A stretch of DNA of 64,000 bases from Apostichopus japonicus (lineage: Eukaryota > Echinodermata > Holothuroidea > Aspidochirotida > Stichopodidae): positions 5,331,501 through 5,395,500 of the forward strand of contig NC_092563.1 in the NCBI RefSeq assembly GCF_037975245.1. The letters run 5' to 3'. Made by a program: the position numbers and the translations under genes. Shown piece after piece: positions 35,101 through 45,452 of the stretch. Position 1 is the stretch's first letter; each line of letters begins with the position of its first letter. The notes beneath the pieces were generated by a model. It made no database searches. It saw nothing but the letters and a program-made list of their open reading frames with translations, and was not told the DNA's origin.

Positions 35101-38100
35101 CGATATGACTCTCATCAACATTGGAGGGCAAACCGTGGGAGAGGAATTGTCCAACATTCTTCAAATATCTGCGCATGCATTCATAAGGATGAAAGAGGTT
35201 CATCTGAGTTCATCGTGCTACCTTATTCAGCAATTCGTAGCTGATATTACTGCTCAATATCGCAACCAGAGCAGTACCCAGAGCATACTTCAGAAACTTG
35301 ATCAAGCAGTCGTAACTGCCGCAGCAGCAGAAGGGAAAGAGGATCAATACAGACAGTTCTCAGACTGTTTTAACATTGTCAACATCGACACCAAAGACGA
35401 TAACGTGCAGTACATTCCCAGCCTTTGGAGAGGTTCCATGTCGTCTCCCAATCACGACTACAGTGAGACTGTGTTAAAGCTAAAGTCGGCGCTTATGAGA
35501 GAAATAAAGAAGAACACTCGATCGTTTACATTATTAGGTTTTGAGAAGAGAGTTAGTAGCGTTTGGAATGCAGTGAAGAAAGAGGATTTTGTATTCAATT
35601 TCCGCAACACGGTCGAGATCGACCAATACAACAAGTTTACGCAAATTTTTAAGAGGCAACAACTACGTCTTACTCAGGGAATGTTGAAATGGGAACTTGA
35701 AGCAAAGCAACAAATGAGAAATACAACCGCGGAGAACATTGAAGCAAGAAAAGGAGCATTACTCCAAGAACTTGAACAAACGCTAGCTTTGGAAATGGAT
35801 GAAGTTCGCACTTCTACAGATGAAACACTGCAGAGTAGAGAATTCGAGAGTGTTAGACAACATTCCACTTACTTTTACCGTGACCTAGAACTGGTTGAAA
35901 AGAACATCCTCGACACTGTGAAGAAAATGATAAGGGCTGAAACAGATCTTATCAGTAACGTCAAAGCCAAGGAGTACCAGATTCTACCACAGTTGAAAGC
36001 AGAATTGAGAAAGCAAGTTCTTCCAGTAGCAGAAAGATTGAAGAATAAGTTTCAGGCAGACTATTCTCACTTGCGTAAAGACGAAATACTTTTGCAAACT
36101 GAAAAAGACGTAAAGGCAACGTTTGAAGAAGAGTGGTCGAAGTGTATGAACAATATCGAGTTCGAACATCCAACAAACACCGAAGAACAAATTCGAAGTA
36201 GCATTGAATCTGACCTGTGCATGTGTGTCCAAGAATCTTTTAAAAATACGAACCTCAGTAAGGAAATGAAGGAGTTGATAAATTCACAGAAACTTCTGGG
36301 ACTCTGTGAATTGATACCTAATGTAAAATCTGCAAACGATATTGGATTCGCCTATACACAGATAGGACCATGTAATCCAGAAATTACTAGACAAGCCTCT
36401 CACTTATGTATTATCGTAGAAAGAGGATGCCGGCACCAAGATTTCGAGTTTTCTGAAAATTTCTTTGAGAGCATCAGAGATATACTGAAGTGCATCGTCT
36501 CAAATTCTTGTCAAGGGTGCAGAAGTATGACTAACTTTCTGGTGACGTTGTCCTGTAAAATTATGCATTCGTCCAACGGTGCAAGGAAATACAACCTGTT
36601 GAGGAAGATCATGAAGAGCAGGAAATTATTGGAAACCCTCAAACAAGATAACATATCTACAGAATGGAAAATAAAAAAGCACGTAATAACATGCCTGAAG
36701 CGCAAAGAATCAAAAAATTTTATTAGCAGCATCATAAAAAAATTTGCAAGTTGGTTCATCCCAGACATGTTTGGATTTTCGGTAGAAGACAGTGACGAAA
36801 AGTTTCAAAACCAGCTGCGAGTAATTCATCATGAGGTCACCAAGGGAAGCGGTAAGAAATGGTTTTCGTTTGAAATAACGAGCGTTTTCTTTAACAGGGT
36901 CCATGAATTATTGAGCAAACATCATTTGAAAGACAGTACACGTCGTCATTTCTATAGTGAAGCGTGTAAATTTTACATCGAAGAGGCAATACGTTCAGAA
37001 ATGGATGCTCTTTCTGGCAGCATATCTTGGACCGAAGTGCAAACACATTTAAAGATTGATTCTGTAAATATCATCGATCAAATGAAGAGGTTTGTTGATG
37101 GCTTTAAAGATGTTCTTCCTTCTAATGCAATCGGCATATTAACTGGCCTCTCAGCAGAAAATATTGAAAAGTTTTCTAAAATGGTCACTACAGGAAACAC
37201 AAGACACATACTGGATATGTGTCTCATGACAGAACTACCCTCGATGGAGAGTGAAAAATACAACATGGTATTCTCTGTTGTTGCACAGACATTCGCAACG
37301 TTCCTGGCACGTATTAAAAGTGGTACAACGTTCAGTACTAATCTCCTAAGAGAGACAATATCATATCTCCACTCAGATTTGATGCAACATGGAGAATTGA
37401 GCCAACGAGAGCAAAGTGTTTCTATTGCACATGTATGCTCATGGATCTTCCCAATTTGCGTTGCTGTTCAGACCACATTTGAAAAGGAAAACAGCGTGCA
37501 ATATCAATTAGAGAAAGAAAAAGACAAAGTGTATGGGGAATTTAAGACCTTGTGTGACGGAACGTGTTTAGATCACCTCGCAGCTAAGTCCTTTTGCTTG
37601 ATCATTAAGGCATCGTTGAAAGATTGTCTAAAAAACAGAATCTGCACTACTCTTTTCGAAAGATTATCTAAAGCAGGAGATGAAATATTTTGTAGCAGAC
37701 CTCGTTTCTTGAACGCTATACTAGAAGACGTTTGCGAAGAAGAAAATTTTGAAAATTACATTGCATTTCTCAGTCAACACTCATCATTTTTACAAACATG
37801 GACATTAAAGTTCATTGCCAAGAAATGCTGTGAAGGAACAGACCAATGTATTCGAATCAAAGATATCGTCTCGCACGAAACCGAAGAAATACTGCGCGAG
37901 ACAGAAGAATCTCTGGAATCAACTGTGCGTCTTTTGAAAGAAGATTGCCAAAATGAAGTTTCCTTTGAAGTCTGGGTTGAACATTTCACTGAGTATTTCG
38001 AAGAGACGTTGAATTCGTCTTTGAACGAAGACGCAATCACTGAAATGAAGATGTACGCATTGTTATCTAATTATGAACTGTTCACAGCAGAATGTAAAAA

Positions 38101-38662
38101 TATTATCCGAAGTTTTCGGAAAACGAGTCTTTTCGAAGATGCTGAACTCCCAAATACTAGATGTGTCACAAGTCTCAAGGAATGGTTTGAATGCCTTCCG
38201 AAGAAACTGCACGTTTTACTAGCTCAAGGTGTGCAGGGATGCGGGACACAGTGCCCATTTTGCAAGACTCTTTGCGACGACACCGTAAAAGAACACAAAG
38301 TTCATTTTTCTAATTTGCATTTTCCAATCGGTTTGAGAGGATGGCGAATACGCTCTACCAAACGCCTTGTATGTAATACATGCACAGCAAATGTCGCGTC
38401 AAACAGGGAGTATTATGACTGTGGCTGCAAAGCTCTTACTTGCGAACATCCATCAAAGCCATACAAAGCGTATAAGAATGATTATCCGGACTGGGATATC
38501 AATCCAATCTCAGAATATGAACCAACAATGTACTGGAAGTGGGTTCTGTCGCGGTTTAACGACGAGTTTGCAATGTACCACAATTGCCAGCCGGCTACAA
38601 TACCATGGGGCACAGTTACGAAGGAAGATGCCTTAAATTGTGTACGTAATGATAATTCGTAA
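25977..38662 (+). CDS. GVIN1: Very large inducible GTPase (VLIG/GVIN) with DED-like domain, spliced
   Basis: Proposed join: 25977-26103, 27105-27194, 28895-29092, 30140-30337, 31362-31703, 32757-38662 (optionally preceded by 22586-22597). The sum stays in frame and gives about 2,290 residues, close to VLIG proteins. All inner junctions are phase 1. Order: a basic and Ser/Pro/Thr-rich N-terminus, two near-identical 66-residue linker modules, a DED-like domain, then the giant GTPase with P-loop GIQSSGKST, switch-region GRCTRG and DTEGL, a long helical region, and a Cys/His-rich C-terminus. VLIGs are interferon-induced in vertebrates; the invertebrate role is not known to me. The death-effector-like domain suggests assembly with apoptotic or inflammatory adaptors (inference). 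The large exon is certain; the small exons rest on splice sites, phase and repetition. Confidence 0.7.
26105..26620. repeat. Intron module, copy 1
   Basis: Shares CGGTGTCGTTAGTTGGAGTA, GTGCCAGTTACCTG and the AAAGAAAGAAAGAGAGAAAA tail with 29,345-29,850 and 30,420-30,930. The three copies sit at corresponding places after three exons. Confidence 0.85.
26586..26935. mobile_element. hAT-type MITE fragment
   Basis: Left end CCAGGGACTAAGCCATTGGG and right end TTTCTGGCTACGTCCTTGC are imperfect inverted repeats of the 'ggcgtagccag' kind, each next to G- or C-runs. Left ends of the same element recur at 29,822 and 30,908, after the other intron modules. Confidence 0.5.
27105..27194 (+). CDS. VLIG gene candidate exon, Ser/Thr-rich
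   Basis: Acceptor TTCATGTTAG, donor GATAACG|GTATGA, 90 bases, phase 1 to phase 1. Reads SRSSELTTTNEESNHSHLRS and on to LSDN. Low complexity, no domain. Its symmetric phase matches its neighbours. Confidence 0.45.
27195..28894. other. Intron of the VLIG gene
   Basis: AT-rich with no exon recognised. From about 28,690 it carries the upstream half of the repeated exon-intron module (TACAGTTTTGTCTATTTGCA and on), which recurs at 29,945 and 31,048. Confidence 0.6.
28895..29092 (+). CDS. VLIG gene duplicated linker exon, copy 1
   Basis: Acceptor CCTATATACAG, donor CCAACTG|GTAGGT, 198 bases, phase 1 to 1. Encodes DAEKSITPRRTLESEGSNA, then KEGSSPDVSLTQAGSPVD and TTPSQSDGIASFPTG. Rich in Ser, Thr and Pro. 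Copy 2 at 30,140 is about 85-90% alike by eye and keeps length and phase, so either or both may be spliced in. The block KEGSSPDVSLTQAGSPVD is identical in both. Confidence 0.6.
29082..29400. repeat. Tandem duplication that copies a splice donor
   Basis: The segment beginning TTTCCAACTGGTAGGTACAG at the exon 3' end is repeated about 160 bases downstream (29,247 on), including the donor and the following intron sequence. The second donor-like site has no exon body before it. Confidence 0.85.
29345..29850. repeat. Intron module, copy 2
   Basis: Second copy of the module described at 26,105, about 90% like copy 3 by eye. Followed by the left end of a hAT-type repeat (CCAGGGATGAAGCCAGGTGG). Confidence 0.85.
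30140..30337 (+). CDS. VLIG gene duplicated linker exon, copy 2
   Basis: Acceptor TTATCCACAG, donor TAACTG|GTAGGT, 198 bases, phase 1 to 1. Same Ser/Thr/Pro module as the exon at 28,895, with changes such as GAAEKSITPGRTLGSERSNS. The reading frame is intact. Confidence 0.6.
30420..30930. repeat. Intron module, copy 3
   Basis: Third copy. It is followed by a hAT-type left end with G- and C-runs (30,908-30,990), and then the upstream half of a fourth exon unit (31,040-31,225) from which the exon itself is missing. Confidence 0.85.
31362..31703 (+). CDS. VLIG gene exon encoding a death-effector-like domain
   Basis: Acceptor CTTGTAATGAAG, donor CCAACAG|GTGAGC, 342 bases, phase 1 to 1. Encodes about 85 residues of predicted helices starting FRRMVRQLEKYLDTAEVTEL, then FHHLMAIWETKGIVTEND, VDFLVELLEDLETYKAL and NLVKVYQELL. 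The hydrophobic spacing, the 'L..WE.KG.+.E.+...L.ELL' middle and the final 'L...YQE' match death effector domains, which mediate homotypic assembly with FADD/caspase-8-type proteins. A CARD or Pyrin-like fold is possible but fits less well. Confidence 0.6.
31704..32756. other. Last intron of the VLIG gene
   Basis: AT-rich, with G-runs at about 32,162-32,180. The open frame from the previous exon runs on to 32,083 but has no domain past the donor. Nothing else recognised. Confidence 0.7.
32757..38662 (+). CDS. GVIN1: VLIG/GVIN giant GTPase core, single 5.9-kb terminal exon
   Basis: Acceptor TTTCACAATACAG, phase 1, then 1,968 open codons to the TAA at 38,660. N-terminal part: VLIG-specific region (EDYMLTVLQLLGI, LFEDTISPVNVVKCF, DIVYAILMHCDPFLKQE). 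G domain: G1 GIQSSGKSTLLNSMFG starting at 34,853, then RFAVSAGRCTRG, and G3 VVIDTEGLKAPE at about 35,003. A long helical region with conserved Cys/Trp motifs follows. The C-terminus has CGTQCPFCKTLC with a downstream H-x-V-H-F, then CNTCTANV and YDCGCKAL, a likely zinc-binding region typical of VLIGs. Single-exon coding of this core is also the rule in vertebrate GVIN genes. The in-frame ATG at about 32,726 lies in the intron and is not used in this model. Confidence 0.92.
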
Positions 38663-41122
38663 GTACTTTCAACTTAAAAAGCATATGAAGGTGAATTCTG
38701 TCTTGTTAAATGGAACAACAATACGCCGATTATGCAAGAAATTCGTCGACGATTACGTTTAAAGTACAACATGTTTTCGAATTATGCTGTTTTAATTCCT
38801 GTTTCTTGTAGTTATATCTGTCCATAAGCTAAACCGTTTTTTTTATACTTATCCTTAGCAGTGGTGATGCAATGTCATACAAGACAGCTTTTTGGCTATG
38901 GTATCTACAATTGACACATTGAATCAGTAAGTAAAATAGTATTATGCATTATGCATTTTTTCAGGAGTGTTAAATATTTAACCAATAGTGGGTTCCAAAA
39001 TGGAGTTGGGTGTATATTTAAATGTTGATCTATAGGTCAATACACGTTGCGTTATTAGTTTCTATGTAAATCAGAACATCAGAAATGTTCTAATTTCATA
39101 TATCAAGCCAAGAACGAGAAGCTCTGTGTGGTTGTTTGGTCCAGTATCAATATTAACCCTCACAACGTTCAGTTTTGCCTTTATTGGATGTGAACTCTAA
39201 GCTACAACCTTAGTAACGTTGAGTCCACTTTTTTGTTTGTACGATTTTGCTGCAATTAATGCCCTGCACCCCATCGTATCATCTGCAAGGTGTGTTTATA
39301 TATATAATTCCTTTTGTTAACTATAATGTACATTTATATTCTGTTAAGAAACAGGCTGACTGGCTGACATGAAAGTCGAAAGCATAAGAAATTAAATTGA
39401 CAATAAGAAAGAAAACTGACTCAAGGAAATCGCGTATTTGCCTATTATAATCATTCTTAAATATATTATATCGTTATTTGTTCTGCTAGAATATAACTGA
39501 AGTAAACGATTTCCATTCATTATCAAGTAAAGACTAAGCTGATGATGGACCACATGGTTGAAATCACAGCAATTGAACAGAAACTACCCGAAAGTTAAGA
39601 AATTTGCTAATCCTTTTATAATTTCCTTCGTTCTTCTGTAAACAATTCTTTCTTTAAACACCGTTTCAGCCTTCGTCATTCAAATTTTGAGATGGAAAGT
39701 TTGTTTTCCATTTTGCCTACTTTCAATGTTTCTTCTATATCATGGTACCTGAGAACTTGAGCTTTATGGCTATTTCAATGTTTCTTCTATATCATGGTAC
39801 ATGAGAACTTGAGCTTTATGGCTATTTTTGTTACATATCGTTTCCTACCTTGTAAGTAAGTTTGGGGTTATTTTTTTTCTTGTTAATTTCACTTTATTTT
39901 GGCGCATAGACATTGTTAGTAACGATGAACGGCGACATAGCAAAGATGAGATAACAAATTTCATTAACATTCAATGCTACCCATGAATTTGTACATTAAA
40001 ATTAAAAGTTTGGTACTACCAGTTTGGTAAAATACTTTGAGTGTTATCATTTAATGCATCAATATATTTTAACGGTATCAAACTAAGAAAAAAAAATAAA
40101 CAGAAAAGGTAGAGCGCAGTTATATCTCTCGACTTGACTGTGCTAATGTTTACTTTCTACGTTTTTTCGTTGACAATAAGTTACTCATGGTTAAATGTTC
40201 CCTTAAAGAACATGTTGATATAAGCTATACACAGACAAATATATACATTGAAAATATCGCATAACAGTACCGTAATAAATTGTCAAAGAAAGTGCTAAAC
40301 ATATATATCGAATAGCTACTAATTTTTATCATCATATTTGCTAAGTTGAGTTGAAACCGGTAGTGGCGATCCAGAATAGCAACTCCCTGGTGAAGTGATT
40401 AGTCAGCCGGTAATTCTCAGTGATCATTTATGTATCAAACGATTGGTATGTTTAAGTTTCTTATTGCCGTTCCAATAACATTTGATGAGATGTATTAAAT
40501 TTCAACTAATGGATATTTTGTCTTAAGGAATATTCGTACAGTTCTTTTTCTTGCTTTGGTGATAATTCATTTGAATTTCTGTTGTAAGAATTCCTTAAGA
40601 ATGGATATTTCCAATAATGTTAAATGCCGGTGCACACAAATCTAATCTGTTCTTAAAAATTCAGCTTGTACTTTAACAAGTTCAGTAGTTTTGATATTTT
40701 AACACTCTTATCAGCAATCACAATTTCATTTTAATTTCCGAACCATGTTCATCCAATGGAAAATTAAACGCAACGAAAAGCGTTTAGCATCATTTTATGG
40801 TAACTACAGAGGTATGAAGTTGACTGGTGAAATCATTAAATATGGAAGAATAATATGAGAATGAAATAATTAAACTTCCGTGCTTTTATTTCATTTCTAT
40901 CGTTGCTGTTTGTCTTACTTTATTCAACTTTCTTATTGAAATAATACTACATATTTCTTAAAGGATTACGCCACTTTAATTTCAAATTTTTTTTATAACT
41001 AGGACTTGTCGTGTACATGCAGGACTTCTTAAAAACCTTTATTTTAAGGAAAGATTAAGGATAACCATATTAATGTTAGGGGCTAAAGAGCATTATGTTT
41101 CTTTTTCAAGAAGCCTACAGAA
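38663..41122. other. Intergenic, AT-rich
   Basis: No gene recognised. Includes the 3' flank of the VLIG gene and a 52-bp tandem duplication (listed separately). Confidence 0.6.
39721..39826. repeat. 52-bp tandem duplication
   Basis: TTTCAATGTTTCTTCTATAT and the following 32 bases occur twice in a row (39,721 and 39,773) with one difference, a C/A after GGTAC. Confidence 0.95.
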
Positions 41123-41285
41123 GGTAGTGAAAAGTGAAGTTACACGAAATTGTTCCAGATTTCAAAAAAGGCTTCCATACGATTCTTTTTGAATTCCAAA
41201 TGGCTACTGTGGAGTTTAAAATCCTTTCAAAATAAGAGCAACAGTCACATTCTAATAATTCTAGATTTGTATTTTCTTTTAAAGG
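41123..41285. repeat. Dispersed repeat, related to the tandem pair at 48.2-48.7 kb
   Basis: Shares ACGAAATTGTT, GGCTTCCA and GTGGAGTTTAAAATCCT in the same order with 48,190-48,300, and more weakly with 48,560-48,700. No coding potential. Confidence 0.7.
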
Positions 41286-41596
41286 CCATATCGCTCGTAG
41301 ACTTTTTTTAGAGGGCGCTGGCATTTTCGAGGTTTCAGCGAGGTTTAATGGGACCCCGAAAACTCACGTGACCTCGGTGGCAAATTTAGATCAGTGAATA
41401 GCACAGGCAAGCGTATGCGTAACAAGCCCGTACCCATGCACACATAATGTTATAACACAGCATTTCAGATTATTGTACTGTTTACCGCAAAGGATTTTCG
41501 TACGCGATAGTTTGTTGTTTGTGTGCCTTTTGAGTAAAGAATACTGTACGATTTTCGTACAAATACATTCGATTAGACTAGAGTATAGTGACAATC

Positions 41597-41874
41597 ATGG
41601 AAAAGGGATCAGGGCAAGGAGAATCGGGCGAAAGAAAACGACCTTATCCTGGAACGAGCGTAGGTTCCAGTGGAGGAAAGCCATTGTTGCATGGACCTGA
41701 CAAAAACAGCAGTGCAAAGGAACAACAGCGACGAAGAGATGCCACGAAGATCTATCTTCTACGTTCCTACGTAAACTGGCAAATGGAGAAAGAGCTCTAC
41801 AAACATGTCCACGATTTGACTTCTGTTAGCAACGCAGATTTCGCAGAACATTTGCTTCAGGATCACACAAAAAG
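41597..41874 (+). CDS. Orphan gene exon 1
   Basis: The ATG after GTGACAATC is preferred over the non-ATG upstream frame. Donor ACAAAAAG|GTAATG, phase 2. Encodes the Gly/Ser-rich N-terminus and the YLLRSYVNWQMEKELYKHV helix. Confidence 0.65.
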
Positions 41875-44800
41875 GTAATGATTTGCTAAGCTAGGCTAAA
41901 ACTGTATAGGGTAATACTAGTACATAGTAGTACTACAGGGTATTGTCCTAGGTAACTGTCAGTATTGCGAAGTACAGAAAACTGCAAAGTTCGGACACCC
42001 CTAAGAAATACACAATTTCACCATGATAACCTACAAGCGAAAGCCAATATCACTAAAAACTAGGAAGCTACAGTTATTTCCTCTCCAAAATGACCCGTGC
42101 GCAAGTATGTACGTACATATCTGTCAATAAAATGAAGATAGTTTTTGGGGTATTTTAAGGCTTAGGTGTTCGAACTTTGCAGTGTCTATGCTATTGTATT
42201 TGTAACATACATGATTTGATGAGCCTAGGCTTTGTAACTAGGCCTATCATTCATTATTTTTCCAATGGACCTAGCGTATGCTAACCTTATCATACTTATC
42301 CTAGCACAAAATAGCAGTAAGTTGTATTACTGAGTCATCATCATCACTGTTTGTGAATGCTTGTCATGAGGATACTGTATAGGCCGTGGCTATTCTTACG
42401 ACTACTAGTCGTAACAATTATTTATAAACTATTCTTACGACAAAGGCAAATTCAAGTGCAGTAAAGTAAATAAAGCAACTGCGCATGTAGTAGGGGTAAC
42501 CCTAACCCTAAACATAACCCTAAACCTCAATCCTAACCCTAACCGGAAGTTATTGTTACTCCTCGTCGTAAAATTAGTACTCCTAATCATAAAAATAGCA
42601 ACTGCCCATGCGTAGTCGGAAATTATTCTTACAACTAGTCGTAAGAATAGCCACTTTGTACTGTATACAGTTAAAAATTAAAATATCCTTCCTAAAGAAG
42701 ACTGACAGGGACTGGGGGTCTTTAGTTTCACTCCTCATATTTATGCCATGGAAAGATGGGCCTTCTCATCACCAAAAAGTAAACTGTTTTTTTGCCTCAA
42801 CAAATTGATGGAAATATATTTTCTAACCACTAGGCCTAGGTGATCTGTTCATCCCCACCCCTGCAGGTTCTAAATTGTTATCAGCTGTCCTTGTTTGAGG
42901 AATAATTCTTGTGAATGAGCATTTGAAAGAAAAGCCTCACCTATGCCCAGTCATAATTAACTAGGCATATAACATAGGACTAAGGCCTATAGTATTAGTA
43001 ATAAGTATCTGAATTAAGTGTTCATAGTAACTGTATTCCCTAATTTTGTAATATACACCAGTGAGGAAGGCCTACTGTGCTGTACAAGTACAACCACATG
43101 AACATGCAATTTTTCCTATAAAAATAATGCATCTACTGTACATAAATAATTTAGAATCACTACTAACTGATTCACATGTTTTCACACCGCTGCGTATGCA
43201 ACTAGACCTTATGTTTTTCTAAGGTCAGCCACAGCCAGCATATATGCAATCAAGTTTTAATGGTTCATGTGGGCAACAGGGTGTTATACTGTTATCTACT
43301 GACTGTCTGTCCAATATTCCAGCAATCATGTGTACATTTCTGTGTTTGGGATTTTTGAAGGAACCCAACTGCTATGCAAGAAATTAGGTAAATTAGCCTC
43401 ACAAATTGAGGGACCATATTAGTACATATAGCTATACCTTTATAAACCTTTATATAGCCATGCCTGGAGGTAAGAAAGTACCAGTTTTTTTTGTGTAGGC
43501 CTGATGCTCATACTTTATGATGCTGTGCTAAGTTATCATATTTTTTATATATAGTCAGTACTATGCTTGTTTTTGTTCAGCTTCTTGTGAATGATCTGAT
43601 GTTTAGTGTTCAAAAATTATAATATCTATTAAATTTGGTGGCCGAAACTATCTCTTGTGGAGAGTAATCTAGCGTTAAATTAATGGTAGTCTGAAATCAA
43701 GCTATTCATGTAAACAGGAATTTTTCACAATGGTGTCATGGAGTAAGCTAGCATCTCAATTCTTACTCATGAAACCAACTGCTCACATAAACAGGAAGTT
43801 TACACAGTAGGTAAATAATGAGTGTACATCAAACTTTGATCAAAAGACTGGACATCTTTTAGCGATATGAAACCAATCAGTTCACTAAGACAGGAAGTTT
43901 ACATAGTAAATTTTACATTGACATGTGAGCTCAAGTTGTTGGGCAAGCAGTTGGGCAACACAAAATTATCCTTACAATTCTTGAAAGGTACCGCGGTTTA
44001 TGGATATGTTGAAGAAGAGTATGAAAGAATATCTCATCCTTATCTGGGTTTAAATCAATGTGGGTTAACAATATGTTATTATTGAAATCTGCCTAAGTGT
44101 TTGTTTGTTACTTTTCTCTTTCATATTTTTTCTTGGGTAGGTATGATAAAAACATGTATGTTTGTAATGATTTGGTCATTACCAGATTCATTACGCATAC
44201 AATTAAGCTTGGGGTGTACAGTAAAATTACTATTTCAGTTATATGATTTACAGACAATTTTTTTTGTTTCATTGTATAGGTTTCAAATGCATCTTTTCCG
44301 GAAAGATGCTGAAAGTCAAACAGAGGCATTCTCAGCGGCTGTCACCACAGAAAGATCAGTTGACACTCAGAAAGGAGAAGGTAAATTTATATGTTTATCC
44401 TTGCATGAATTACAGACTGGAAGAGCAGTGCTAATCTTATCTGATCTGGTGTGATCAGAAAAATAATACAATTTCATTCTCATTAAATTCCAAAAGAAAA
44501 GAAAAAGATGGTAGCATATTGCTCATCCACTAAAAAGCAATCATGTGTATGAGAATTTATAAAAGTAAGTGGGCCTGATATTATCAGGATCTTCTTTAGA
44601 GGCAAACTGACTAGTAACAGTAAATTAAAGAGACACAATAGAGCCTGGAACAGAGAGGACATGGTGAACACAAAGAAAGAAGTTAATGGTGTATTGAACA
44701 AAAGGAGTCAGTGAAAGCAGAGGTATTTAGATAAACTGTGGAGTACAAAGCGAGGATTAAGTAAGGAGAGAGGGCAAATAAACTATAGCAGAATACAGAG

Positions 44801-45452
44801 ATGGAGCAGGATAAAGTTAGTCATGTCCTTCCTGTATATTGAGCCCATTCAGTTGAATGGTGCTAGGGCACTCCGTCCACTCTCTCTATCTCTGCTGTGG
44901 TGTACTGTGTCTGAGATGGTTAGTCTACGAAGTTAGTTACCTGTTGGGACATGTCTTTAATGGTATGATTGGGGAGCTGAAAGTGTTCCCCTACTGGAGT
45001 CTCCATTTTCATGGTATTGACTTGTGACTAGAACTGCTTCTTGAGGGTGGTCTTGGTTTCACCAACATACTTGTAACTTCAATGTCCTCTAAACTCAATG
45101 ACACCATTTAAATTGAAATATCAGTTTCCAGTGCTGCATAAGTGTGATAAGTTCTAAACAAAAGGTACTGTATATTTTTAGTCACAGCCATAGAAGCTAT
45201 AGCAGGATACTTGCAATCTAGTAACTATTGTTTTATGTAATCTCTACAGATACTCCTGATCCAGTTACTTCAACACCTCTCAAGAAGCCATCTGCCAATG
45301 TTCTGTCCAATGTCACCAGAAGGATTAGATATGGAGCAGCATGGGAGAGAAACCTCAGACTATACGAATACACATTGCCACATTTACATGATCCTGAACA
45401 AAAGAGATCATACATATGGCAGGGGCAAGCACTTTTCCCAGACTTTTGTTGA
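41597..45452 (+). CDS. Three-exon orphan gene, 193 aa
   Basis: Join 41597-41874, 44280-44380, 45250-45452. All junctions fit consensus and phase, and the sum is 194 codons with TGA. The protein starts MEKGSGQGESGERKRPYPG, has a basic/charged segment KEQQRRRDATKIYLLRSYVN followed by NADFAEHLLQDHTKR, an acidic/Thr-Ser linker, and a C-terminal RRIRYGAAWERNLRLYEYTL. No signal peptide or membrane segment. I do not recognise the family. The middle part has the look of short 'R-x-Y-[LV]...W...DFA..LL..H' regions found in uncharacterised invertebrate proteins, possibly transposon-derived. Intron 1 contains a MITE and intron 2 a decayed Penelope fragment. Confidence 0.6.
41875..44279. other. Intron 1 of the orphan gene
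   Basis: AT-rich, with the MITE at 42,386-42,654. The short repeated phrase of 'gaaaccaa...cataaacaggaagtttacacagtag' type at 43,700-43,910 (three diverged copies) indicates a degenerate local tandem repeat. Confidence 0.6.
42386..42654. mobile_element. MITE with telomere-like repeats inside
   Basis: GTGGCTATTCTTACGACTA at 42,386 is matched inversely by TAGTCGTAAGAATAGCCAC ending at 42,654. Its centre (42,498-42,545) holds imperfect CCCTAA repeats (AACCCTAACCCTAAAC and similar), flanked by direct repeats of GCAACTGC(G/C)CATG. The inside has no coding frame. Confidence 0.8.
44280..44380 (+). CDS. Orphan gene exon 2
   Basis: Acceptor CATTGTATAG, donor GGAGAAG|GTAAAT, 101 bases, phase 2 to 1. 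Encodes FQMHLFRKDAESQTEAFSAA and on. Confidence 0.6.
44820..45090 (-). pseudogene. Decayed Penelope GIY-YIG C-terminus
   Basis: The minus-strand reading gives YKYVGETKTTLKKQF, a stop, then ETPVGEHFQLPNHTIKDM and, after a frameshift, REWTECPSTIQLNGLN. These match in order the GIY-YIG block, the P-V-x-x-H-F...H-x-I-x-D block and the W-I-x-x-L...P-x-G-L-N block of Penelope endonucleases. Several stops and shifts make it an old relic. Confidence 0.65.
45250..45452 (+). CDS. Orphan gene exon 3 (stop)
   Basis: Acceptor TAATCTCTACAG, phase 1, ends GACTTTTGTTGA. Encodes the basic RRIRYGAAWERNLRLYEYTL and a short C-terminus. Confidence 0.6.

Noticed and set aside
34732-35157. Long minus-strand frames inside the VLIG exon (also 33.9-34.3, 35.7-36.2, 36.5-36.9 and 37.8-38.0 kb)
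   Set aside because: Antisense shadows of the GTPase coding sequence without any domain.
42498-42545. Ancient telomere or chromosome-fusion scar
   Set aside because: The CCCTAA repeats are few and imperfect and lie inside the inverted ends of a MITE, which explains their presence without a fusion.
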